This document shows, one piece after another, positions 25,597-35,200 of a stretch of DNA of 64,000 nucleotides. This DNA comes from Flagellimonas spongiicola (GTDB lineage Bacteria > Bacteroidota > Bacteroidia > Flavobacteriales > Flavobacteriaceae). The notes beneath the pieces were generated by a model. The model worked only from the letters and a program-made list of their open reading frames with translations. It ran no database searches and was not told the origin of the DNA. A program made the position numbers and the translations under genes. Position 1 is the first letter of the stretch; each line of letters begins with the position of its first letter. The stretch spans positions 124,001 to 188,000 of the forward strand of contig NZ_JAMFMA010000003.1 of assembly GCF_023502425.1 (NCBI RefSeq). Reading direction: 5' to 3'.

Positions 25597-27801
25597 ATGG
25601 AAATACAACAATTTCGTTACGACAACAAGATCGTACAAAAGTTCTTATACGCCACCATGTTGTGGGGTGTAGTTGGAATGCTGGTAGGACTCCTGTTGGC
25701 ATTCATGTTTTTGTTCCCTAACATTACTGATGGCATTTCATGGTTGAGTTTTGGACGGATACGTCCATTGCACACCAATGCCGTTATTTTCGCGTTTGTG
25801 GGGAACGCCATTTTTGCTGGGGTATATTATTCTACCCAGCGACTCCTGAAAACAAGAATGTTCAGTGATGCACTGAGCAATATTAATTTTTGGGGATGGC
25901 AATTGATAATCGTGGCAGCGGCCATAACCTTACCTTTAGGTTATACCACTTCCAAGGAATATGCAGAATTGGAATGGCCCATTGACTTGGCCATTGCCGT
26001 AATTTGGGTAGTCTTTGGATGGAACTTGATCGCAACCATACTAAAAAGGAGACAACGTCACTTGTATGTTGCCATTTGGTTCTATTTGGCCACCTTCGTT
26101 ACTGTAGCGGTCTTGCACATTTTCAATAGTTTGGAGCTGCCTGTTTCTGCATTGAAGAGTTACTCTGTGTATGCAGGGGTACAAGATGCTTTGGTACAAT
26201 GGTGGTATGGTCACAATGCGGTGGCATTTTTCTTGACCACACCATTCCTGGGTTTGATGTACTATTTTGTGCCTAAAGCAGCGAATAGACCTATTTATTC
26301 TTATCGATTGTCCATTGTTCACTTTTGGTCGTTGATTTTCATATATATCTGGGCAGGACCACACCACTTACTGTATTCGTCATTACCAGATTGGGCACAA
26401 AACCTTGGTGTTGTGTTCTCAGTGATGCTTATTGCACCATCTTGGGGAGGTATGATCAACGGTTTGTTGACATTACGAGGTGTGTGGGATAAAGTTAGAA
26501 GTGATGCCACCTTGAAATTTATGGTAGTAGCCATTACCGGTTATGGTATGGCCACTTTTGAAGGTCCTATGCTATCCCTTAAAAATGTAAATGCCATTGC
26601 ACACTTTAGTGATTGGATTATTGCCCACGTGCACGTCGGCGCATTGGCTTGGAATGGCTTTATGACATTTGGTATGATCTACTGGTTGGTACCTAAAATG
26701 TTCAAGACAACCTTGTATTCCAAAGGCTTAGCCAATTTCCATTTCTGGATAGGAACCTTGGGTATCATTCTTTATGCATTACCAATGTATGTGGCAGGGT
26801 TTACCCAAGCTTTAATGTGGAAGGAGTTCAATCCAGATGGTAGCTTGGTGTATGGTAACTTCTTGGAAACAGTTACCCAGATCATTCCAATGTACTGGAT
26901 GAGGGCCATTGGAGGTACCATGTTTATTATTGGTATGCTGATTATGATCTACAACGTTGTTGTGACCATTAGAAAGGGTAGCAGTGTTGAGGATGAACTT
27001 GCTGAGGCACCTGCCTTGGAACGAGTATCCAAAAAACGTGTCGCAGGAGAAACCTTCCATAATTGGTTGGAACGTAAGCCTGTTCAGCTGACCATTTTGG
27101 CAACCATAGCCATATTAATTGGAGGTGTCATTCAAATTGTGCCTACCATATTGGTCAAATCCAATATTCCTACAATAACAAGTGTGAAACCGTATACACC
27201 TCTGGAATTGGAAGGACGTGATCTATATATCCGGGAAGGTTGTGTGGGATGCCATTCCCAGATGATCAGACCTTTTAGAAGTGAAGTGGAACGTTACGGC
27301 GAATATGCCAAAGCAGGAGAATTCGTTTACGATCATCCGTTCCTTTGGGGAAGTAAGCGAACCGGACCCGATTTATTACGAGTTGGAGGAAAGTACTCCG
27401 ATAATTGGCATCTAAACCATATGTACGATCCTCAAAGTACATCAGCAGGATCTATTATGCCAGCGTATCAATGGTTGGTTCGAGATGAGCATGACAGAAG
27501 TGCTGTACAAAGCAAAATGGAGGCCATGGTGAAGTTGGGTGTTCCTTATTCCGAAGAGGACATTGCCAATGCACCTCAATCTATGGCAGAACAAGCTGAA
27601 GCCATTGAGAAAAATCTATACACAGATCCAGAATTTGCCAAGACCTATGAAGCGGATAAGAAATACGCTCAAGAAAATGGCGAGGAATTCGTGGAAATGA
27701 GAAATCGTGAGATAGTGGCGCTGATAGCGTACTTGCAGCGATTGGGAACGGATATCAAGGTTCAGGAAACCGGAGAGTTACTATCACAGAACAACGAATA
27801 A
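25597..27801 (+). CDS. ccoN: Fused cbb3-type cytochrome c oxidase subunits I and II (CcoNO)
   Basis: The 734-residue protein joins CcoN (about residues 1-480, twelve membrane segments, with IRPLHTNAVIF, WYGHNAVAFF and HVHVGALAWNG carrying histidine ligands for haem and CuB) to CcoO. The CcoO part has one transmembrane anchor and a single c-type haem motif CVGCH near 548, and keeps the typical SQMIRPFRSE sequence. Fusion of ccoN and ccoO is normal in Bacteroidota. The complex is a high-affinity terminal oxidase that pumps protons at low oxygen. It is followed after 12 bases by ccoQ. Confidence 0.96.
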   Translation: MEIQQFRYDNKIVQKFLYATMLWGVVGMLVGLLLAFMFLFPNITDGISWLSFGRIRPLHTNAVIFAFVGNAIFAGVYYSTQRLLKTRMFSDALSNINFWGWQLIIVAAAITLPLGYTTSKEYAELEWPIDLAIAVIWVVFGWNLIATILKRRQRHLYVAIWFYLATFVTVAVLHIFNSLELPVSALKSYSVYAGVQDALVQWWYGHNAVAFFLTTPFLGLMYYFVPKAANRPIYSYRLSIVHFWSLIFIYIWAGPHHLLYSSLPDWAQNLGVVFSVMLIAPSWGGMINGLLTLRGVWDKVRSDATLKFMVVAITGYGMATFEGPMLSLKNVNAIAHFSDWIIAHVHVGALAWNGFMTFGMIYWLVPKMFKTTLYSKGLANFHFWIGTLGIILYALPMYVAGFTQALMWKEFNPDGSLVYGNFLETVTQIIPMYWMRAIGGTMFIIGMLIMIYNVVVTIRKGSSVEDELAEAPALERVSKKRVAGETFHNWLERKPVQLTILATIAILIGGVIQIVPTILVKSNIPTITSVKPYTPLELEGRDLYIREGCVGCHSQMIRPFRSEVERYGEYAKAGEFVYDHPFLWGSKRTGPDLLRVGGKYSDNWHLNHMYDPQSTSAGSIMPAYQWLVRDEHDRSAVQSKMEAMVKLGVPYSEEDIANAPQSMAEQAEAIEKNLYTDPEFAKTYEADKKYAQENGEEFVEMRNREIVALIAYLQRLGTDIKVQETGELLSQNNE

Positions 27802-27813
27802 AAAGAATATAAG

Positions 27814-27999
27814 ATGTTGAAATTTGTAAAAAGTCATATGGAAACGATAGATGGAGTAGCCAGCTATCCTATGATATCATTGATGATCTTCTTTGTGTTC
27901 TTTGTAGCCTTGTTCTGGTGGGTTTTTACCGCTACTAAAGAGCATGTAAAGGAAATGGGCGAATTGCCATTAGATAACGATCAACCTAACAAACTATAA
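27814..27999 (+). CDS. ccoQ: Cbb3 oxidase small subunit CcoQ-like
   Basis: A 61-residue protein with one transmembrane helix (MISLMIFFVFFVALFWWVF) flanked by short polar ends, TATKEHVKEMGELPLD being typical of the Bacteroidota CcoQ-like subunit. CcoQ stabilises the assembled oxidase rather than carrying a cofactor. Its place between ccoNO (12-base gap) and ccoP (4-base gap) supports the call. Confidence 0.85.
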   Translation: MLKFVKSHMETIDGVASYPMISLMIFFVFFVALFWWVFTATKEHVKEMGELPLDNDQPNKL

Positions 28000-28003
28000 T
28001 ATT

Positions 28004-28954
28004 ATGAGCACAAGAACACCTTGGTGGATACGTATTCCAGTAATCTTCTTTTTGATTTTCGGGTTGATGGAGTACTTCATAGATTCGGGAAACAAACCCG
28101 CAATAATTGAATATCCGATTACGCAATTTTTCCTGCTATTGGTTCTTATGATCTTAATTGCGATTGAGCTCATCCTCAAAGCAATTGAAAACGTAATGCT
28201 GCAAACGCTTTCTGAAGAAGCTAAAGCCAGATATTTAGAGACCAAAAGCGAAAAGCGTGAGTGGAAATGGGCCAAAAACCTGTACAAACGCTTGACCAAA
28301 ACAAAGGAGATAGAGGCGGAAAATGAAATCATCATGGACCATAACTATGATGGAATCCGAGAATTGGACAATGTCTTGCCACCTTGGTGGGTCTACCTTT
28401 TCTATGCGACCATCGTTTTTGCAGTGGTTTATATGGTACGTTTTCATGTCATCGGAGAATACGATCAAGCTTTGGAATACGAGCAAGAAGTAGCTGCGGC
28501 CAAAATCGCTATTGAAGAATACAAAAAAACAGCTAAGGATTTGGTGGATGTAAACACGGTTGAATTCCTGTCTGATGCGTCTGACTTGAGTGCCGGTGAG
28601 AAAATATTCACCACCAATTGCGTGGTTTGTCACATGGCCGATGGCGGGGGTGGTATTGGACCAAACCTTACGGATGAATATTGGATATTGGGCGGCGGAA
28701 TCAAAAACGTATTCAATACCATATCTGAAGGAGGCCGTGATGGTAAAGGAATGGTAGCATGGAAACAAAGTTTGAAACCGGCCGAAATGGCACAAGTAGC
28801 AAGTTACGTGCTTACCTTAGGTGGAACAACGCCAGCAAACCCTAAGGCAGCTGAAGGAGAAATTTGGATTGATCCAGATGCTCCAGCGGTTGAGGAATCA
28901 GAAGAAGCTCCAATGGAGCAAGTTTCCGATTCCACGGATGTGGCTATGAATTGA
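28004..28954 (+). CDS. ccoP: Cbb3 oxidase subunit III (CcoP), single c-haem motif
   Basis: The 316-residue protein has hydrophobic segments at about 10-25 and 40-55 and a third at about 130-145, then a periplasmic cytochrome c domain with one CXXCH motif (CVVCH near 205) and the distal methionine region GKGMVAWK. Proteobacterial CcoP has two such motifs; here only one can be found. The C-terminal tail is acidic. It passes electrons to the CcoNO subunit. The gap to ccoQ is 4 bases and to ccoG 23 bases. Confidence 0.93.
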   Translation: MSTRTPWWIRIPVIFFLIFGLMEYFIDSGNKPAIIEYPITQFFLLLVLMILIAIELILKAIENVMLQTLSEEAKARYLETKSEKREWKWAKNLYKRLTKTKEIEAENEIIMDHNYDGIRELDNVLPPWWVYLFYATIVFAVVYMVRFHVIGEYDQALEYEQEVAAAKIAIEEYKKTAKDLVDVNTVEFLSDASDLSAGEKIFTTNCVVCHMADGGGGIGPNLTDEYWILGGGIKNVFNTISEGGRDGKGMVAWKQSLKPAEMAQVASYVLTLGGTTPANPKAAEGEIWIDPDAPAVEESEEAPMEQVSDSTDVAMN

Positions 28955-28977
28955 TTGGATAGGCAAACAAAATTGCA

Positions 28978-30387
28978 ATGGAAGAAAATTTCAGGGACTC
29001 CATAGGCACCATTACCAAAGAAGGTAAAAGAGCTTGGATTTATCCCAAAAAACCTAGCGGGCAGTTTTATAAGTATCGCAAATATGTGAGCTATGCCCTG
29101 TTGCTATTTTTGTTTGCCTCCCCTTTTATAAAGATTAAAGGGCATCAATTTCTACTCTTTAATGTGGTAGACAGGAGGTTCAATATTTTTGGATTTCCAT
29201 TTTGGCCCCAAGACTTCCACCTTGTTGTGGTTTCAATGATCATCGCGGTTATTTTCATTGCACTTTTTACCGTTGCATATGGCCGAATCTTCTGTGGTTG
29301 GATTTGTCCCCAGACCATTTTCATGGAGATGGTTTTTAGAAGGATTGAATTTTGGATTGATGGTGATCGCGGAGCACAATCAAGATTACAGAAAGCACCT
29401 TGGAACGCAAAAAAAATAGGGAAGCGTTCCTTAAAATGGACCCTGTTTTTTATCATTTCCTTTTTGATCGCCAATGTATTCTTGGCTTATTTGATAGGAA
29501 GCGATAAACTTATCGCATATGTAACAGACGGGCCCATGGCCCATTTGGGCACCATGGTCCCACTATTGATTTTTACCGGGGTCTTTTACTTTGTCTTTGC
29601 ATGGTTCCGGGAACAGGTATGTATAATTGCCTGCCCTTATGGTAGATTGCAAGGGGTCCTATTGGATGATAAATCCATTGTTGTTGCATATGATCATAAA
29701 AGGGGAGAGGGAGAAGCAGGTAGAAAGAAATTTAGAAAGAACGAAGATCGCGAAGCACTGGGTCATGGCGATTGTATCGATTGTTTTCAATGCGTCAATG
29801 TTTGCCCAACAGGTATAGATATTCGTAATGGTACCCAGCTGGAATGCGTGAATTGTACAGCTTGTATTGATGAGTGTGATCATATCATGGAAAGTATCAA
29901 CAAGCCTAAGGGGTTGATTCGATATGCCAGTGAAAATGAAATCAATAAAAAAGAAAAGTTCAAGTTCACTGCCAGGATGAAGGGATACACTGCAGTCCTT
30001 TTTATTTTGACAGGAATCTTAATCGGAATGCTATTCTTGCGAAATGAGTTGGAAGCTAATATTTTAAGGTTGCCGGGGCAGTTGTATGAACGAAAGGAAA
30101 ACAATGTCATCAGTAATGTTTATACCTATAAATTGGTGAATAAGACAACCACGGATGTTGAAGACGTAAGTTTTAAATTGCTTTCCCATAAAGGAAGCAT
30201 AAAACTGGTATCCTACGATAGTTTTACGGTTCCTGCAGAGGAATTGGCAGAAGGCACCTTGTTCATAGAAATCAACGCATCGGCTTTAACAGGTGATAAG
30301 GATAAATTGAAAATAGGTGTTTATTGTGGGGAGAAATTAATTGAGACTACAGTTACTCAGTTTTTGGCTCCTAGGAGTTACAATTAA
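28978..30387 (+). CDS. ccoG: Cytochrome c oxidase accessory protein CcoG (FixG/RdxA)
   Basis: Five or so membrane segments surround the conserved GRIFCGWICPQTIF element and an FxxC-type region CIIACPYGRLQG, followed by two 4Fe-4S ferredoxin-like clusters between residues about 264 and 301 (CIDCFQCVNVCP and CVNCTACIDECD). The C-terminal 110 residues form an extracytoplasmic Ig-like domain. CcoG is thought to reduce or deliver copper for cbb3 assembly. It is in the cco operon, and fixH follows after 10 bases. Confidence 0.95.
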   Translation: MEENFRDSIGTITKEGKRAWIYPKKPSGQFYKYRKYVSYALLLFLFASPFIKIKGHQFLLFNVVDRRFNIFGFPFWPQDFHLVVVSMIIAVIFIALFTVAYGRIFCGWICPQTIFMEMVFRRIEFWIDGDRGAQSRLQKAPWNAKKIGKRSLKWTLFFIISFLIANVFLAYLIGSDKLIAYVTDGPMAHLGTMVPLLIFTGVFYFVFAWFREQVCIIACPYGRLQGVLLDDKSIVVAYDHKRGEGEAGRKKFRKNEDREALGHGDCIDCFQCVNVCPTGIDIRNGTQLECVNCTACIDECDHIMESINKPKGLIRYASENEINKKEKFKFTARMKGYTAVLFILTGILIGMLFLRNELEANILRLPGQLYERKENNVISNVYTYKLVNKTTTDVEDVSFKLLSHKGSIKLVSYDSFTVPAEELAEGTLFIEINASALTGDKDKLKIGVYCGEKLIETTVTQFLAPRSYN

Positions 30388-30397
30388 ATTGAAAATC

Positions 30398-30844
30398 ATG
30401 AAAATAAATTGGGGAACAGGTATTGTATTGGCATTTGTGGCATTTATCAGCTTTATTCTCTATTTCGTCGTCCGAATGAGCACTGATGACAGGGCAAATC
30501 ATGATTTGGTTACTGAAGATTATTACAAACAGGAATTGGCCTATCAAAAAGAAATTGACGCCTCTAAAACAGCTGCTGAAAAGAATGCCAAGTTAAAAGT
30601 GGAAAAAGTAACAGAAGGTTTACGGATAACCTTTCCTGATCAATACAATTACAAAAAAATACAAGGTTTAGTGTCCCTATACAGACCGTCCAACAAGCAT
30701 TTGGACTTAGACTTTCCATTAAGTTTGTCCAATACACATTTGCTCATACCTGACAGTCGCTTGGTGGGCGGTCGCTGGGATATTACCATCAAATGGTCCT
30801 ATGAAGGTAATACCTTTTTACACAAAGAAAAATTGATATATTAA
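30398..30844 (+). CDS. FixH family protein
   Basis: I chose the ATG at 30398 (MKINWGTGIVLAF), giving 148 residues; an upstream start would overlap ccoG. One N-terminal transmembrane segment is followed by a small extracytoplasmic beta domain with DLVTEDYYKQELAYQKEID, the element typical of FixH/CcoH. The family supports cbb3 oxidase maturation. It lies between ccoG (10 bases) and the TauE/SafE-like gene (4 bases). Confidence 0.92.
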   Translation: MKINWGTGIVLAFVAFISFILYFVVRMSTDDRANHDLVTEDYYKQELAYQKEIDASKTAAEKNAKLKVEKVTEGLRITFPDQYNYKKIQGLVSLYRPSNKHLDLDFPLSLSNTHLLIPDSRLVGGRWDITIKWSYEGNTFLHKEKLIY

Positions 30845-30848
30845 TATC

Positions 30849-31559
30849 ATGTTGGTATCCGCATTGGCATTGGGATTGTTAGGAAGCTTGCACTGTTTGG
30901 GCATGTGCGGTCCTATTGCCTTTATGCTGCCGTTGGATCATCAAAACCATGGAAAGAAAATAGGGCAAATATTCATCTATCATTTTGGTAGATTGATGGC
31001 TTATGGAACCATTGGCGTTCTCTTCGGCTTTTTGGGAAAAGGACTTTCCCTTTTCGGAATACAGCAAAAATTATCAATTGGTATGGGGATATTGATGATT
31101 GTGTTGGTTTTGGTCCCAACGCGGTACTTCAATACATACAAAATCTCAAAACCAGTTTACCAGGCACTGGGTAAAATCAAATCCAAATTGGGAACTGAGT
31201 TGAAGAAAAAAACACCAGATGCTTTTTTAACCATTGGTTTTCTAAATGGGTTTTTGCCATGTGGTTTGGTGTATATGGCCTTACTTGGAGCCATTGCCTT
31301 GGGAAATGCTTGGCAGGGTGCTCTGTACATGATGTTATTCGGTGCAGGTACAATTCCATTAATGACAACTGCGGCATTTTCGCATACGTTGTTTCCAGCA
31401 ACTCTAAAATCAAAAATCAGGAAATTGGTCCCGATATTTGTTGTTTTAATTGGTGCGTTGTTCATATTGAGAGGTATGGGATTAGGAATTCCATATGTTT
31501 CACCCAAACCCATGAACCCGCAAATGGAAGCAGCCAGTATGGAATGCCATCAACCTTAA
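30849..31559 (+). CDS. TauE/SafE-type membrane protein of the cco operon (sulfite exporter / DsbD-like family)
   Basis: The 236-residue polytopic protein opens with GSLHCLGMCGPIAF and has a second NGFLPCGLVYMALLGA element, matching the heavy-metal-linked 'sulfite exporter TauE/SafE' (DsbD_2-like) family often found after fixH. The two cysteine motifs are suited to copper or thiol handling; a role in copper supply to cbb3 is inferred. About six membrane segments are seen. It lies 4 bases after fixH and 10 before the CoA-transferase. Confidence 0.88.
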   Translation: MLVSALALGLLGSLHCLGMCGPIAFMLPLDHQNHGKKIGQIFIYHFGRLMAYGTIGVLFGFLGKGLSLFGIQQKLSIGMGILMIVLVLVPTRYFNTYKISKPVYQALGKIKSKLGTELKKKTPDAFLTIGFLNGFLPCGLVYMALLGAIALGNAWQGALYMMLFGAGTIPLMTTAAFSHTLFPATLKSKIRKLVPIFVVLIGALFILRGMGLGIPYVSPKPMNPQMEAASMECHQP

Positions 31560-31569
31560 TATAACAACA

Positions 31570-32838
31570 GTGAAGATAACAACAGCAGAAGAAGCCGTAG
31601 GCATTGTAAAATCAGGAGATAGAGTGTTTGTGCAGGGTGCAGCAATGACTCCTAATGAACTTGTTGATGCTTTATGTGAAAGACACAAGGAACTGGAAAA
31701 TGTTGAAATTGTTTCCATCCATACGGAAGGAAATGCTCCTTATACTGAAGCTCCTTATTCCGAAGCATTCCACCTTAATTCCTGTTTTGTGGGAAGCAAT
31801 GTTCGAAAGAGTGTAAATACGCCTGATGCGGGATATATACCCATATTTTTAAGTGAGATACCCTGGTTGTTCAAACGAAATATCCTACCATTGGATGTGG
31901 CAATTGTCCAGGTTTCAGTGCCAGACAAACACGGGTATTGTTCATTAGGAGTATCTGTGGATGTTGCGTTACCCGCGGTCCGGACCGCAAAAAAAATAAT
32001 TGCGCAAATAAATCCTTCGGTACCACGAACACATGGTACTGGAATAGTTCATATTGATGAAATCGAATTTGCAATTGAGGTGGATAGACCTATCCATGAA
32101 CACAACCAAGGACCAATTTCTGATTTGGAACATGCCATCGGAGCTAATGTAGCATCGTTGATAGAAGATGGAGCAACGCTTCAAATGGGTATAGGAAACA
32201 TTCCCAATGCCGTTTTAAACAATCTGAACAACCATCAAAGGTTAGGGATACATACGGAAATGTTTTCCGACGGGGTTCTTCCACTAATCGAAAAAGGTGT
32301 TATTACCGGGGTCGATAAAGCAGTGAAACGTGGTAAGATTGTAAGTTGTTTTGCTGTTGGGTCAAGAAAGTTGTATGATTTTATCGATGACAACCCAATT
32401 TGTGATTTCAGGGATTCTGGCTATACCAACGATACGGCAAGAATCCGGAGAAATCCAAAGGTTACGGCGATCAATAGCGCCATTGAGATTGATTTGACGG
32501 GTCAAGTTTGTGCTGACACGATTGGCAGTTATCAATTTTCTGGTGTGGGAGGTCAGATGGATTTTATTAGGGGAGCTTCTTTATCAGAAGGAGGTAAGCC
32601 CATTTTTGCTATGTCTGCTGCAACAAAAAAAGGCGTGTCCAAAATAGTTCCTTTCCTGAAGGAAGGAGCGGGGGTTACCACTACTCGGGCACACGTACAT
32701 TACGTAGCCACTGAATTTGGTGTGGTAAACCTATATGGAAAGAATTTACAACAACGCGCCGCCGCTCTAACTTCCATTGCACATCCTGATCATAGGGATA
32801 TGCTCGAAAAGGCGGCCTATGAAAGGTTTCACCAATAA
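31570..32838 (+). CDS. Acetyl-CoA hydrolase/transferase family protein (4-hydroxybutyrate-type CoA-transferase)
   Basis: The 422-residue protein starts at a GTG 10 bases after the preceding stop. It matches class I CoA-transferases: KSGDRVFVQGAAMTP at the start, QMGIGNIPNAVL, and GIHTEMFSDG whose glutamate forms the enzyme-CoA thioester; the C-terminal half has GVGGQMDFIRGA and the RAHVHYVATEFG signature. It would move CoA between acetate, succinate or butyrate derivatives, saving energy in fermentation. It ends the cco operon at a bidirectional terminator. Confidence 0.88.
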   Translation: MKITTAEEAVGIVKSGDRVFVQGAAMTPNELVDALCERHKELENVEIVSIHTEGNAPYTEAPYSEAFHLNSCFVGSNVRKSVNTPDAGYIPIFLSEIPWLFKRNILPLDVAIVQVSVPDKHGYCSLGVSVDVALPAVRTAKKIIAQINPSVPRTHGTGIVHIDEIEFAIEVDRPIHEHNQGPISDLEHAIGANVASLIEDGATLQMGIGNIPNAVLNNLNNHQRLGIHTEMFSDGVLPLIEKGVITGVDKAVKRGKIVSCFAVGSRKLYDFIDDNPICDFRDSGYTNDTARIRRNPKVTAINSAIEIDLTGQVCADTIGSYQFSGVGGQMDFIRGASLSEGGKPIFAMSAATKKGVSKIVPFLKEGAGVTTTRAHVHYVATEFGVVNLYGKNLQQRAAALTSIAHPDHRDMLEKAAYERFHQ

Positions 32839-32865
32839 GGAAAATAAATAGTAGCTTGGAAACAA

Positions 32866-32893
32866 AAAAAGGGAAGCAAATGCTTCCCTTTTT
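32866..32893. terminator. Bidirectional terminator between the cco operon and the Usp gene
   Basis: Thirteen-base complementary arms (32866-32878 and 32881-32893), rich in A at one end and T at the other, form a hairpin with GGGAAGC/GCTTCCC in the stem. It lies between two convergent genes, 28 bases after the CoA-transferase stop. Confidence 0.9.
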
Positions 32894-32925
32894 CCGTCGC
32901 AAAACTCAATCAAAGTACCAATCAA

Positions 32926-33747
32926 TCAAATTTTAAAGGTCACCACAGCCGTATTTGAATGATTGGCAATATTTTCCCCTATACTTCCCATGAAAAAATG
33001 GGTTAATCCTTTTCTTCCATGCGTAGGGATTCCTATTAAATCCGCAGCTACGGATTCACTAAAGTTCAAAACTCCTTTTTCCACATTGTAGTCATTGTAG
33101 ATTTGGACTTCCAAGCCTACTTTGGCCAGATTAAGGAATCTGGAAACTCTATTGTAGGCGTCCTCGGTGCTTAAAAACTCATCCCCTGGTGTGTTAATGT
33201 AAACCAGGTGTAGCTTGGACTTAAAGGTCTTGGCCATTTCAACAGCTTTTAATAGAGCCGGAACACTTTCTTCTTTAAAGTCGCAGGCAAAAACAAAACG
33301 TTCAGCTCTAAATTTCTCAATATCCCCCTTAATGACCAAGACCGGTATATCTGAAGTCCTAACTACGCGCTCTGTATTAGAGCCGATAAATATTTCTTGT
33401 AAGCCGTCTGTGCCATGGGACCCCATGACAATCAAGTCGGCATTGTGTTTTTTCGCTACATCGTTTACCTCACTAAACACTTTGTAGTGTTTGATGATGG
33501 GCACAATGTTGATACCTTTCAAATACGCTTTATCCAAAAAGTCGTTAAAGCGTTTCTCCCCGATTTTTATCAAGTGTACAATCTGTTCTTGCGATACGTA
33601 TCCGGTATCGGACATAATTGCTGGAGAAAGTTCCAACATATGTAACACCAAGAGTTCAGAACCGTGCTCTTTGGCAAGTGAAGCCGCTACTTTAAGCGCT
33701 TTTTCAGATTGTTGGGAGAAATCTACGGGTACAATTATACTTTTCAT
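32926..33747 (-). CDS. Universal stress protein, tandem UspA domains
   Basis: Starts MKSIIVPVDFSQQSEKA. The first domain has the full G-x2-G-x9-G-S nucleotide motif (GSHGTDGLQEIFIGSN). The second has IPTHGRKGLTHFFMGS, which keeps the end of the motif but has proline in place of the first glycine. The 273-residue protein therefore probably binds ATP in its first half. It starts 17 bases after the hemN stop, so hemN and this gene form one unit under the FNR-type promoter at 35140-35182. Confidence 0.9.
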   Translation of the reverse strand: MKSIIVPVDFSQQSEKALKVAASLAKEHGSELLVLHMLELSPAIMSDTGYVSQEQIVHLIKIGEKRFNDFLDKAYLKGINIVPIIKHYKVFSEVNDVAKKHNADLIVMGSHGTDGLQEIFIGSNTERVVRTSDIPVLVIKGDIEKFRAERFVFACDFKEESVPALLKAVEMAKTFKSKLHLVYINTPGDEFLSTEDAYNRVSRFLNLAKVGLEVQIYNDYNVEKGVLNFSESVAADLIGIPTHGRKGLTHFFMGSIGENIANHSNTAVVTFKI

Positions 33748-33764
33748 TTGATTCGGGTTTTAAG

Positions 33765-35120
33765 TTAAACGGTCATGGAAAACAATCTAGTTTCTGGCTT
33801 TTTACGGTGTAATTTTAAATCAAAAGCCATACTGATGTTCCTGATAAAAGGTCTTCCTTTTGGAGTTACTTTAATCTGGTTGGCACCTATTTCTACCAAT
33901 CCGTCCGACTCCAATTCGGCAAGGTTCTCAATGATTTTCTGAAAATCATGTATTTGCATATGGCCCATGTCCCAATTGGTTTCAAATTGACACATGAGAT
34001 TAAGAATGTGTTTACGTATAACTTGGTCTTCCTCCGTTAAAATGTGACCTCTAAAAATGGGAATTACGCCACTATTCACTAAATGTTCATATTCTTCAAT
34101 GCTTTTCACATTTTGAGCAAATCCATACCAGCTATCACTGATGCTGGAAACGCCTAAACCAATCATCAATTCGGTCTTTGAAGGTGTATACCCCATGAAG
34201 TTTCGATGCAGAGTGCCATTTTCCAATGCTAAGGCAAGACTGTCAGTAGGTAAGGCAAAATGATCCATTCCTACATCTTTATAGCCAAACTTGCTAAGCA
34301 TACTTTTGCCCATTTCATATTGTTCTTTTTTCTCATCAGAATTTGGAAGGTCAGATTCTTTGTATCCACGTTGTCCATTACCTTTCATCCATGGTACGTG
34401 TGCATAACTGTAAAATGCAATACGATCAGGTTTTAAACTATTGGTGCGTACCACTGTTTCCTTCACATCTTTCAACGTCTGAAAGGGTAATCCATAGATT
34501 ATATCATGTCCAACGGAAGTATATCCTATTTCCCGGGCCCATTCGGTCACCTTTTTTACGTTTTCAAAAGGTTGAATTCTATTGATGGCCTTCTGTACGG
34601 TCAAATTGTAATCTTGCACACCCAGACAGACCCTTCTAAACCCCACATCAAAAAGGGCCTGGAGGTGCGCTTTGGTTGTATTGTTGGGATGACCTTCAAA
34701 ACTGAATTCTGGTTCATCAGCCATTTTCCCCAACCGAAGAATTCCATTGATCAAAAATTTTAGGTTGTCTGGCGAAAAGAATGTTGGGGTACCACCACCT
34801 AAATGAATTTCTTTAATTATGGGTCTTGATTCCAATAGATCACAATAAAGCGACCATTCCTTGAGCACTGTGTTTACGTAAGGTGCTTCAAGTTCATGTC
34901 TTTTGGTAATGCGCTTATGACATCCACAGAACGTACACATGCTTTCACAAAAAGGAAGATGGATGTATAGGCTTATCCCTTCATCCGATGATTCGTTGTA
35001 AGCTTTAAGGACACTTGCTTTCCATTTTTTGCCTGAAAAACTCTCCAAATCCCAATACGGAACTGTGGGATAACTGGTATATCGAGGTCCTGGAACGTTA
35101 TATTTCTGAACTAGACACAT
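33765..35120 (-). CDS. hemN: Oxygen-independent coproporphyrinogen III oxidase (radical SAM)
   Basis: The 451-residue protein has the HemN iron-sulfur motif CX3CX2CXC at residues 58-67 (C58, C62, C65, C67), preceded by LYIHLPFC, then HLGGGTPTF and FEGHPNNTT. The length fits true HemN rather than the shorter HemW. The enzyme decarboxylates coproporphyrinogen III to protoporphyrinogen IX without oxygen, supplying haem under the conditions in which the cbb3 oxidase works. Its promoter has an FNR-type site and it forms an operon with a Usp gene. Confidence 0.95.
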   Translation of the reverse strand: MCLVQKYNVPGPRYTSYPTVPYWDLESFSGKKWKASVLKAYNESSDEGISLYIHLPFCESMCTFCGCHKRITKRHELEAPYVNTVLKEWSLYCDLLESRPIIKEIHLGGGTPTFFSPDNLKFLINGILRLGKMADEPEFSFEGHPNNTTKAHLQALFDVGFRRVCLGVQDYNLTVQKAINRIQPFENVKKVTEWAREIGYTSVGHDIIYGLPFQTLKDVKETVVRTNSLKPDRIAFYSYAHVPWMKGNGQRGYKESDLPNSDEKKEQYEMGKSMLSKFGYKDVGMDHFALPTDSLALALENGTLHRNFMGYTPSKTELMIGLGVSSISDSWYGFAQNVKSIEEYEHLVNSGVIPIFRGHILTEEDQVIRKHILNLMCQFETNWDMGHMQIHDFQKIIENLAELESDGLVEIGANQIKVTPKGRPFIRNISMAFDLKLHRKKPETRLFSMTV

Positions 35121-35139
35121 AGGGGTTTATTTGATACCT

Positions 35140-35182
35140 CAAAATTAGCATTGGGATTTCGCTAAAAACATGATAATTGTCA
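35140..35182 (-). promoter_or_regulatory. FNR-type promoter of hemN
   Basis: The palindrome TGAT-AATT-GTCA (35171-35182) is followed on the minus strand by a consensus -7 element TAATTTTG (35147-35140), 36.5 bases from the centre. hemN starts at 35120. Confidence 0.8.
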
Positions 35183-35200
35183 GTGTGCTACTTGAACTAC

